Shown: one piece after another, positions 1 through 6,897 of the stretch
Numbering within the stretch: the stretch's first letter is position 1
Layout of the letters: every line of letters starts with the position of its first letter
Assembly: GCA_964342365.1 (NCBI GenBank)
Contig: CAYFGW010000179.1
Location: 1-10,845, forward strand
Origin: CAXRDE01 sp964342365
Lineage (GTDB): Bacteria > Cyanobacteriota > Sericytochromatia > UBA7694
Direction: 5' to 3'
DNA: 10,845 nt
Notes under the pieces: generated by a model
What the model saw: the letters and a program-made list of their open reading frames with translations, nothing else
What the model was told of the DNA's origin: nothing
The model's database searches: none
Position numbers and translations under genes: made by a program

Positions 1-52
1 GAATTCATTCTGTTTCTGTCATAACTAAAATCTGCAGTTTGGTCAAGTACTA

Positions 53-808
53 GTGACTCCAAAAAACTTTGTTTACGGCAGCGGCCCGCTGCGCGTCGAG
101 CTTAAGCCGCTGCCCGACCGCTGTCATGCGGTATTACACTGGCATATAGATGACGCGAATACGGTACAACAGCAAGCCCTTGCCCGGGCGCTGCAAGACT
201 ATCTCAGGCGCGATAAAGGTACGGTGATGGTGGATAGCCATCGCAGTCAGCAGGTGCTGGATTGGTGCCTGGACCACGGCTTTAAAGCCCTGCGTCTGAA
301 ATATCTATACGAAAAGCGTCTGGATTCTTCAGGTGTTCAGCTTGAAGTATTTCAGTTTAAAAGCCTCGCTCAATTGGGTACGGCAGATTTTTTAGCGTAT
401 ATGGTGGCCGCCGCTACCGATGACCCTGAAGCCTCTGCTCTTAGCGATCCGGAGGCGGAATTTCAGGAGCTGTTGGCCCACGCGGACAGTGCTTTTGACC
501 CCCATGACTGGTTTGTGGCTTTTCAAAAGGATGAGGCCGTGGGCGTGGTGTTGCCTCAGGTGTTTGCTGATAAGCCTTCAGAAGGCACTCTGTCATATAT
601 TGGGGTTTTGCCCGCGCAGCGCGGAAAAGGACTGGGTGCAAAGCTGCACCTCTGGGGGCTGGAGCAGCTGCGGCAACGGGGCGTTATCCGATACATTGGC
701 TCCACGGGCAGTACCAATCACGCCATGCAGCGGATTTTTATACGCAACGGCTGTACCGAAATTGCCGCACGCCACTTTGTGGGGCCTCCTGTTAAGACCT
801 CTCTTTAG
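53..808 (+). CDS. GNAT family N-acetyltransferase
   Basis: Predicted to transfer an acetyl group from acetyl-CoA to an amine; the substrate cannot be read from the sequence. The C-terminal half (about residues 100-245) carries the GNAT signature: a beta strand ending in VLPAQ, then the pyrophosphate-binding motif R190-G-K-G-L-G195, then an Asn-containing helix (N222, M225) leading to the FIRNGC strand-turn at 229-234. Residues 55-90 (DSHRSQQ...CLDHGFKALRLKYLYEKRL in outline) resemble the last helix and strand of a second, degenerate GNAT fold, so this may be a tandem acetyltransferase with one active half. The start is GTG at 53: an in-frame stop lies at 26-28 and there is no ATG near the beginning. 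The ribosome site is weak. The stop codon overlaps the stop of the convergent symporter gene by four bases. No signal peptide, so probably cytoplasmic. Confidence 0.85.
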   Translation: MTPKNFVYGSGPLRVELKPLPDRCHAVLHWHIDDANTVQQQALARALQDYLRRDKGTVMVDSHRSQQVLDWCLDHGFKALRLKYLYEKRLDSSGVQLEVFQFKSLAQLGTADFLAYMVAAATDDPEASALSDPEAEFQELLAHADSAFDPHDWFVAFQKDEAVGVVLPQVFADKPSEGTLSYIGVLPAQRGKGLGAKLHLWGLEQLRQRGVIRYIGSTGSTNHAMQRIFIRNGCTEIAARHFVGPPVKTSL

Positions 809-2403
809 CCCGTAAAGCCATTAAGCGGGCTGAACACAAACCAGAGCACGGCAATGGCCACCAGTAAAATGCCCGTGAGCACCAGATTCAGGCTGCGGTT
901 GTCGTCTTCAATCACTACACCTTCTGCTTCAAACATGGCCAACTGGGCCGGAGCCGGTGGCGGTGCACTCAGGCTGAGTACAACAAGCACACCCAGAGAC
1001 ACCACAAACAAAAACACCGCAAAGTGCAGAAAATTAAAGGTGGCATAGTCATGCAAAAGGCCTCTATTGAGCATTTTGGCCTTTACCGCAATTTCACTCA
1101 CAAAGCGTAAAGCGCCCAGTACCAGCCCGGTCATCAACGCGCCAAAAGCACCTCTGCCGTTGGCCCGCTTCCAGAGTAAGCCCGCCAGAAATACCGCGGC
1201 AATGGGCGGTGAGATATAGGCTTGCACCGACTGCAGGTACAAATACAGCTGTTCACTCATCAGGCCAATCAGGGGCAGCCAGGCCAGACCCATCAACACC
1301 AGCGCCACCGTGGCAATCTGCCCCGCGCGCACCAGTTCTTTCTCGGGTGCCGCGGGCTTGTATTTGCGGTAAAAGTCCATTACCACCAGTGTAGAAGAAC
1401 TGTTAAATACGCTGGACAATGAACTCATCAGGGCCGCTAATAATCCCGCAATCACCAGTCCTTTGATGCCCACAGGCAGCAAGTTATTCACCAGCGTGAC
1501 ATACATTTGATCGGGCTTGAGATCGGGGTAAAGGATGTGCCCCGCCAGTCCCGGCAGCACCAGAATAAACACGGGCAACAGCTTCAAAAATCCCGCAAAA
1601 AGGGTGGCTTTGCGGGCGTGACTGAGATTTTTAGCGGCCAGGGTACGCTGTACAATCATCTGATCCGTACACCAGTACCAGATGCCCAGAATGGGTGCCC
1701 CAAACAAAACCCCGGTCCAGGGGAAATCCGGGTGGCTGGAACTTTTCCAGAGGTTAAAATACCCGGAAGGCAATTCCGCAAACAGAGCACCCATGCCTCC
1801 GGCTTCTCCCACGGCGAGGACGGTGAGCAAAGCGCCTCCGGCAATCAAAATACCCGCCTGCAAAAAGTCCGTGTAAATGACGGCCTTGAGCCCCCCAAAA
1901 AGGGTGTAAATGCCCGTGGCCACGATCAGTAAGGTGGCTCCCAGCCAGATATTCCAACCCAGAATGGTGTTGAGCACCAGAGCCCCGGCATAAACCGCCA
2001 CGGAAATTTTGGTAAATACATAGGCCACCAGTGACACCGTGGCCAGATAGGTGCGACAGGCGGGGCTAAAGCGGGTTTCTAGAAACTCTGGCATGGTAAA
2101 CACGCCGGTCTTTAAATAAAAGGGCACAAAAAGCCAGCCCAGGAGCATCAAAATCAGACAGGCCAGCCATTCAAATTGACCCACTGCCAGTCCACTGGCC
2201 GAGCCGGTCCCCGCTAAGCCAATAAAGTGTTCGGCAGAAATATTACTGGCAAACAGGCTGGCACCAATGGCCATCCAACCGATGCCGCTGCCCCCCAGAA
2301 AATAGTCCTGGGTACTGTCCCGACTGCCCCGACTGGCGTACCAGCCGATTAAGGCAATCAGCACAAAGTATAAAATCAGAACAATAAAATCAGCGGTGGC
2401 CAT
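805..2403 (-). CDS. Sodium/solute symporter, SGLT-like (SSS/SLC5 family)
   Basis: Inner-membrane sodium-coupled symporter with the usual family length (532 residues) and about 13-14 hydrophobic segments. Residues known to bind sugar in human SGLT1 and Vibrio vSGLT appear to be kept: N54 and H59 (ASNISAEHF), E78 (GQFEW), Y243-W244 (IWYWCTDQ), K274 (GFLKLLP) and Q391 (YLQSVQAY). The sodium-site serines lie in ALMSSLSSVFNSSS (325-337). IVQRTLAAKN (250-259) and IYTDFLQAG (176-184) are also family hallmarks. Substrate is therefore probably a sugar or polyol such as inositol; the exact solute is unknown. The ATG overlaps the TGA of the upstream propeller gene in the pentamer TGATG and has only a weak ribosome site, which implies translation by reinitiation from that gene. 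The 480-500 loop (PPPAPAQ...) precedes a final membrane helix. Confidence 0.93.
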   Translation of the reverse strand: MATADFIVLILYFVLIALIGWYASRGSRDSTQDYFLGGSGIGWMAIGASLFASNISAEHFIGLAGTGSASGLAVGQFEWLACLILMLLGWLFVPFYLKTGVFTMPEFLETRFSPACRTYLATVSLVAYVFTKISVAVYAGALVLNTILGWNIWLGATLLIVATGIYTLFGGLKAVIYTDFLQAGILIAGGALLTVLAVGEAGGMGALFAELPSGYFNLWKSSSHPDFPWTGVLFGAPILGIWYWCTDQMIVQRTLAAKNLSHARKATLFAGFLKLLPVFILVLPGLAGHILYPDLKPDQMYVTLVNNLLPVGIKGLVIAGLLAALMSSLSSVFNSSSTLVVMDFYRKYKPAAPEKELVRAGQIATVALVLMGLAWLPLIGLMSEQLYLYLQSVQAYISPPIAAVFLAGLLWKRANGRGAFGALMTGLVLGALRFVSEIAVKAKMLNRGLLHDYATFNFLHFAVFLFVVSLGVLVVLSLSAPPPAPAQLAMFEAEGVVIEDDNRSLNLVLTGILLVAIAVLWFVFSPLNGFTG

Positions 2404-2405
2404 CA
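2401..2405 (-). promoter_or_regulatory. TGATG stop-start overlap (translational coupling)
   Basis: On the minus strand the TGA of the propeller gene and the ATG of the symporter share one base. The sequence just upstream has no strong Shine-Dalgarno match (only a distant GAAGAAG), so ribosomes finishing the large protein probably restart here. This ties the output of the two proteins together. Confidence 0.75.
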
Positions 2406-5400
2406 GGCGGTCACTTCTTCAAATACAATGCGCTCCATCTGGGCCTGCTGTACTTCGGCAATATAGCGCAGGTCTTCCGCCACGTTTTCAGCGTCCTGGC
2501 CCGGGTCCATAATAAAAGAGATAATGATCTCCTTACCGAATTTATCCGCCAGAATTTCTTCGGGAGAGGGAAAGGTTTTGACCACGGTGCCCGACTGCTC
2601 TAAGAGCATCAACACCAGCGAAGCCCTTACGGACTTCATCATGCAATTTTCCATGAGGGTAACATGGGCTTCCATGCCCCACATGGCCTTTTCTTCCGCT
2701 GAGCGAATCAGACGTTTTTCAATGGGATTGTAATAGGGCGTGACTTTTTCAATCATTTGCTTCTGGCCGCGCTGATCGCTGCTGATGGGGGGCAAGAACA
2801 CGTCATTGCCCATTTTGAAGTACCACACCCGCTTGTCTTCAGGGCCAATTTCGGCCAGTTCCCGTCCATTGTTATAGGTAATGAAGGTGTGTCCGTTTTC
2901 AAAACGCTGGGCCCGGGTGGGGTTTAAGATTTTCTGGCGCAGGGTTTTATTGCCCTCATAGAGCCAGACTTCGCGACCTTCCATGGTGACTTCAATAATC
3001 CGGTGATTGCGGGTGTCGGCAATGAGCGTATTGCCATTGGCCAGACGGGTGGCAAATTCTGGAGCAAACAACTGTCCCGGCCCCGTGCCTTTCATGCGAC
3101 TGCCGTAAGACCAGCATAAATTCCCGTCGCGGTCCACTTCCCGAATGCTGTTGAGCATGGAGTCTGCAAAGAGAATGTGTCCGTTTTCCAGCTCTTCTAC
3201 GTACTGGGGGGAAGAAATTTGACCGGTTTTTTTGAATTCCCAGGTGATTTCGCCCCGGGAATTGACTTCCACCAGGCGCTTATTGCGCTGGTCTGCAATG
3301 AGCGTGCGTCCAAAATTCAGGCGCTGGGCTGCCCGGGGGCCTCCAAGCGGACTATCTGCGGCACCTTTAATGTCAGCCACCACATCTTTGTCCGTTTTAG
3401 AAATTTCCACCACCCGATTATTGCCGGTGTCTGCTACCAGGAGCGTGCGCCGGGTTTCACTTACATGATAAGGCCTTGAGAGGGTCTGTCCCATTTCAAA
3501 ACCATAATGCCACTTCACCTCGCCTTTGCGGTTGATGCGAATAATGGCGTTGTGGTGCTTATCCACGGCGTAATGACGGATGCCCTTTAAGTCCAGGGCT
3601 TCCTCCTGAAAAATTTCGGAGGGTTGAAAGGTGTCCAGGGTCAGCTCACGGCGCAGGGTGCGTTTAGACTCTAGTTTGCGATCTTCAATGAGTGCCCGCA
3701 GTTTATCGGCGGCGTTAATGGATTTGCCGTCTGCGTCCTTTTCTTCAATACGCTCTCCCTTGAGACGGGCTTCAATAAGCTTTTGCATGCGTTTGAAATT
3801 GATTTTCTGGGCCAGACGCACGGGACGCATTTCGCCGTGATCCACCACTTTATACACCAGTCGCTCGTTGCCGTTTTCGTCCACCACCACTTCCGGGGCA
3901 TCTACTTTAGGCTGAAAGGCCAGGTCTTCAATTTTGCTGTGCCACACCAGTTTCTGGGCCGACAGCATAATTTGTAAGATCTTGTCTTCGTCCATGATCA
4001 AAATGTCCTTGTTGATCATGCGAATCATTTTAATGGGAGACACCACACGGTAGTCACTACTCAAATCAGGGGTGTAATAGGTGCACTCATGCACAATTTC
4101 ACCAACCGAATCCAGTTGTAAGAGGCGGTAATTGCCTGCGTCCAGAATCAGCGTATGATCGCTAAAGAGACGCATGGCGGCGGTGGGGGCTTTGAGTCCC
4201 AGCTTTTCACCAAATACCTGCAAAATGCCGCCGTCATTTTTGTATTCAATGACGCGGTTATTGCCCGTATCTGCAATCAGGTAGGTTTCATCGTGGGTGA
4301 ACTGCACGTCACTGGGACTGCTGAGGTTGCTGCCCTCACTACCGGAGACCCCCTGAACGCCAAATTCTTTGACGATTTCGTTTTGCTGGTTGGTTTCTAA
4401 GACCCGGTGGTTGCCCTGATCCACAATTAAAAAGTGGCGCTCGGCACTGTCTTGAGGGAAATAATAGGTGAATTTAACCGGCTCATTTAAAGCGTGGGCC
4501 GGGCTGGCGTGGGTGTCAAAACGCCAGTGGATTTTGCCCCGCAGTCCCACTTCCAGAATCTGATTGGCGTCTTTATCCACCACCATCACATTGTCATTGG
4601 GCATCCACAGGCTGTCCACAGGGTAATCGCAGGACAGTTGGTCGGGATCCAGGTTCCAGCTCACGTACTTGTAGGGATTAAGCTGCAAGAGGCGCAGGCC
4701 CTGCGGGTCGGGAATGACCATATGACCGCGGGGCAGATTGGCGGTGGCTTCCGCTGAGGCAATGCGGCGTTTCATGGCCCGTTCAGGACTTTCTAACTCA
4801 AAACCACACACGCTACAATCCCAGCTGCCCAGCAGCTTCTGGTTACAGTTGGGGCATTTGTGAGGCACCACACGCGCTTCTTTTTGTACCGACTCCTGAA
4901 GTTCCAGCATCATAACAATGGCTTCACGCACAATGACGCTCTTGAGACCCAGACCTTCAAACAAATCTTCCAGCTGGACCACGGTGGAATCGTAATTCTC
5001 TAACTCTACCCGGGCCTTTTCGGCGGCGTCCATGAGCCGCTGCGTGACGTCTTCATAAGTGGAAATATCTTCGTCCACCTGTCGCTGAAAGGTGTTGAGC
5101 AGAATGTCGTAAATTTCATCCCGGGCTGCCGGCGGCAGTTCAATGGCGTTTACCTTCTGGGGGGTAATGTTTAAGGTGTCGGCCTCGGGATTGTTGACCG
5201 TACTGGTGGCAATGTCGATGATTTGATGCTCAATCTCCAGAAACTCTGGTTCTTCTGAGTCATCTTCTGTGTCGTCACCGGCTTCAGAGTCTTCAGAAAT
5301 GGTGTCCGTTTCATCGTCGATGTCGTCATCGGATTCTTCTGACCTTGTGGCTATTTCCGGAGCATCTTCTAAATCCGGGTCTTCTCCTAACTGCTCTCGC

Positions 5401-6563
5401 AGCTCCCGTTTTAAGCTCCACATGGCCTGAGGGCCCACCAGTTCAGCCTTTAGCACAATGTCTTCCAGGCTGAGGGTATAGTCCTTGACCTCGTTCACGG
5501 CGCCATAGGCCAGTTGAAAAGGTTTGGTGTCGTCTTTGAGCGAGTAACGACGAATGGTTTTGATCTGTCGCGCGTCAATGACACTAATGACGGGGGTAAA
5601 GGGCTCCGGGCTATTTAAGTACGTCATGATCATCACGTACTCGCCGCCGGGGGAAACGCTGAGCAAATCACAAGGGTCGCTGCTGTCGGCTTTGAAAAGA
5701 TCGCCCTTGAGGGTGATGTCCTTTTCCGCTTCCCAGGTGCTGGTATTGACGTAATGCAGTCCTACATTGGGTTTAATACTTACCAAAAAGATGTGCTCGC
5801 CTGTGGGGGCCAGGGCCAGGTTGCCCAGAATACCCACGCCCACGCGCTGTCGCTCTACGTTGAGGGTGTCTAAATTGAGTTTAAACAGCCCCGCACTCTG
5901 GTTGTCGGTGATGTAGGCCAGGGTTTTGGCTTCGTCAATGGCTACATTCAGGGTGTTGGAGCTGCCCGCGGAGCGAATGCTGACGGGGTCTGAAAGTTCA
6001 CCTGCGGCGGTATTAAGGATTCTTACAGTGCCCGCGCCCCGGTCGGTGACACAAAGGTATTTTCCAGTAGGAGATAAATAGAGATCAAAAGGGGTGCTTT
6101 CGGGCTTTCCTTTGTATACCCCGGCAAAGAGAGCGTGGCGAGACTGCCCCAGGTGTTCTGAATTCAGGCGGCCTTCGTTATACAGGTACACGCGGTCATC
6201 GGTGCTCACCAGACCGTAAGGTTCTGATAAGTCCCGATCAAAGGTTTCTAAACGGTTGCCGTCTTCGGTTTTGGCCAGCAGGGCGTGGGTGCCCCAGCCG
6301 TCCCAGTCCTCTACATCATAATCAGGAGTTTGTGGTGTTTGTAAACTGTACGTGGCCTTAACCGTACCCGTGGGGTGGTCTATTACCCGTAATTCACTGT
6401 TCTCTAAGTCAATCAGGTAAGCGGTTCCCGCAATTTTATGCTGATGGGTTTCAAAATCTGCTTGCTGGCGTTTAACAAGACTTTCGAGGGCATCTCGTTC
6501 CACCATCTGTCGCTCGATCAATGCGTCCTGAAGTAGTGCGTCCGTGATACTGGATTTTGCCAT
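2403..6563 (-). CDS. Giant cytoplasmic multi-propeller protein with zinc ribbon and CheA-P2-like C-terminus
   Basis: 1386 residues, no signal peptide or membrane segment, so probably cytoplasmic. Order of parts: helical N-terminus (1-45); YVTN-like beta-propeller of about seven blades (45-345); helix (365-395); very acidic linker (397-445); helical segment (478-565); zinc ribbon CPNC (570-573)/CSVC (583-586); six NHL-like blades (621-875, e.g. LIADTGNNRVIEY); a charged helical insertion (876-1000); six more blades (997-1249, e.g. LLVADTGNNRVVEI, TLIADTRNHRIIEV); and a C-terminal alpha/beta domain (about 1293-1386) that looks like the response-regulator-binding P2 domain of CheA. Many blades end in a W-x-F/Y strand (EITWEF, REVWLYE), as in arylsulfotransferase/PQQ-like propellers. 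No catalytic residues recognised. Role is inferred to be scaffolding or sensing. It lies 61 bases after the atpZ-like gene and is coupled to the symporter. ATG at 6561-6563 is preceded by GAGG at a 5-base spacing. Confidence 0.88.
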   Translation of the reverse strand: MAKSSITDALLQDALIERQMVERDALESLVKRQQADFETHQHKIAGTAYLIDLENSELRVIDHPTGTVKATYSLQTPQTPDYDVEDWDGWGTHALLAKTEDGNRLETFDRDLSEPYGLVSTDDRVYLYNEGRLNSEHLGQSRHALFAGVYKGKPESTPFDLYLSPTGKYLCVTDRGAGTVRILNTAAGELSDPVSIRSAGSSNTLNVAIDEAKTLAYITDNQSAGLFKLNLDTLNVERQRVGVGILGNLALAPTGEHIFLVSIKPNVGLHYVNTSTWEAEKDITLKGDLFKADSSDPCDLLSVSPGGEYVMIMTYLNSPEPFTPVISVIDARQIKTIRRYSLKDDTKPFQLAYGAVNEVKDYTLSLEDIVLKAELVGPQAMWSLKRELREQLGEDPDLEDAPEIATRSEESDDDIDDETDTISEDSEAGDDTEDDSEEPEFLEIEHQIIDIATSTVNNPEADTLNITPQKVNAIELPPAARDEIYDILLNTFQRQVDEDISTYEDVTQRLMDAAEKARVELENYDSTVVQLEDLFEGLGLKSVIVREAIVMMLELQESVQKEARVVPHKCPNCNQKLLGSWDCSVCGFELESPERAMKRRIASAEATANLPRGHMVIPDPQGLRLLQLNPYKYVSWNLDPDQLSCDYPVDSLWMPNDNVMVVDKDANQILEVGLRGKIHWRFDTHASPAHALNEPVKFTYYFPQDSAERHFLIVDQGNHRVLETNQQNEIVKEFGVQGVSGSEGSNLSSPSDVQFTHDETYLIADTGNNRVIEYKNDGGILQVFGEKLGLKAPTAAMRLFSDHTLILDAGNYRLLQLDSVGEIVHECTYYTPDLSSDYRVVSPIKMIRMINKDILIMDEDKILQIMLSAQKLVWHSKIEDLAFQPKVDAPEVVVDENGNERLVYKVVDHGEMRPVRLAQKINFKRMQKLIEARLKGERIEEKDADGKSINAADKLRALIEDRKLESKRTLRRELTLDTFQPSEIFQEEALDLKGIRHYAVDKHHNAIIRINRKGEVKWHYGFEMGQTLSRPYHVSETRRTLLVADTGNNRVVEISKTDKDVVADIKGAADSPLGGPRAAQRLNFGRTLIADQRNKRLVEVNSRGEITWEFKKTGQISSPQYVEELENGHILFADSMLNSIREVDRDGNLCWSYGSRMKGTGPGQLFAPEFATRLANGNTLIADTRNHRIIEVTMEGREVWLYEGNKTLRQKILNPTRAQRFENGHTFITYNNGRELAEIGPEDKRVWYFKMGNDVFLPPISSDQRGQKQMIEKVTPYYNPIEKRLIRSAEEKAMWGMEAHVTLMENCMMKSVRASLVLMLLEQSGTVVKTFPSPEEILADKFGKEIIISFIMDPGQDAENVAEDLRYIAEVQQAQMERIVFEEVTA
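2406..2687 (-). other. CheA P2-like (CheY-binding) domain at the C-terminus of the propeller protein
   Basis: Residues 1293-1386. The pattern KSVRASLVLMLLEQSG, then VVKTFPSPEEI, then DKFGKEIIISF, then ENVAEDLRYIAEVQQAQ follows the recalled P2 domain of Thermotoga-type CheA (a helix with KSARxYLV, then a strand with TxPSxEEIEEEKF, then a second helix ending in SIADIE). In CheA this domain docks CheY so that the kinase can phosphorylate it. Here there is no Hpt, dimerisation, ATPase or CheW-like domain in the same chain. The assignment rests on pattern memory, not an alignment score. Confidence 0.68.
4806..4856 (-). other. Four-cysteine zinc ribbon within the propeller protein
   Basis: Residues 570-586 read C-x2-C-x9-C-x2-C (CPNC ... 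CSVC), the spacing of a small zinc-ribbon knuckle pair. It sits between the helical segment and the first NHL blade, so it may act as a rigid structural joint or a protein-binding element. Nothing nearby points to nucleic-acid binding. Confidence 0.7.
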
Positions 6564-6568
6564 GGGTG

Positions 6569-6572
6569 CCTC
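6569..6572 (-). promoter_or_regulatory. Ribosome binding site of the propeller gene
   Basis: GAGG on the minus strand, five bases before the ATG at 6563. It supports this start over later in-frame methionines. Confidence 0.6.
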
Positions 6573-6624
6573 GCAAGAAGTAGTATCTTTATTCTAACAG
6601 AGGGCATTAAAATTCCAGAAAAAT

Positions 6625-6840
6625 TTAGTCCGTTTTTGCGTCGGATTTTTCCTCTTCGTAGGCTTCGGGGTAATACACTTCTTTAATGATGCTCCAAAAG
6701 CCTGTGGCAATGCCCATAAAGATCAGACCCAACATCCACCAGGGACTGGTTTGAAAGGTTTTGTCCAGATAATAGCCCAGTAGCATCCCGAAGATAACGG
6801 GCCCCACCATTTTATAAGCGGTATCCATGCCAAAACCCAT
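6625..6840 (-). CDS. atpZ: AtpZ/AtpI-type F0F1 ATP synthase accessory protein
   Basis: Small two-helix membrane protein (71 residues, typical for the family). The first helix is about residues 8-28 and the second about 33-54. The family signature is visible: G18-x3-G22-x2-L25-D26 at the end of helix 1, T31-x-P33 (TSPWW) in the turn, and G38/G43/G47 in helix 2. The charged tail (EEEKSDAKTD) would be cytoplasmic. Relatives are usually encoded at the head of the ATP synthase operon, where they help rotor-ring assembly or have been linked to divalent cation uptake. Here no atp subunit gene follows; the next gene downstream is the propeller protein. Start chosen because a strong AGGAGA lies six bases upstream. 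No terminator-like hairpin separates it from the next gene, so it may lead a three-gene transcript. Confidence 0.8.
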   Translation of the reverse strand: MGFGMDTAYKMVGPVIFGMLLGYYLDKTFQTSPWWMLGLIFMGIATGFWSIIKEVYYPEAYEEEKSDAKTD

Positions 6841-6897
6841 ACGTATTCTCCTGTTTCTCTGTTAAGATATGGTCAAGACTACCTCTAAGCGAGACTG
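6841..6897. promoter_or_regulatory. Divergent promoter region between atpZ-like gene and L,D-transpeptidase
   Basis: Only 57 bases separate two outward-facing start codons, so both promoters must lie here or extend into the coding regions. It holds the ribosome site of the leftward gene. TTAAGATATGGTCAAGACT (6862-6880) is AT-rich and could contain a -10 element for the rightward operon, but no convincing -35/-10 pair is visible. Confidence 0.4.
6847..6852 (-). promoter_or_regulatory. Strong ribosome binding site of atpZ-like gene
   Basis: AGGAGA on the minus strand, six bases before the ATG at 6840. It is the best Shine-Dalgarno match in the window and fixes this start. Confidence 0.75.

Noticed and set aside
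800..815. Bidirectional terminator between the acetyltransferase and symporter genes
   Set aside because: The two stop codons overlap and no hairpin is visible at the junction; any terminator would have to lie inside coding sequence.
1507..1932. 141-codon open frame on the plus strand
   Set aside because: It lies wholly antisense to the symporter, whose membrane segments and motifs are clear; the translated product has no recognisable pattern.
3177..3479. 100-codon open frame on the plus strand
   Set aside because: Shadow of the NHL repeats of the large minus-strand gene.
2817..4703. DNA-level tandem repeat behind the NHL blades
   Set aside because: The blades are similar only as protein; the nucleotide sequence has diverged, so this is not a recent DNA repeat or CRISPR-like array.
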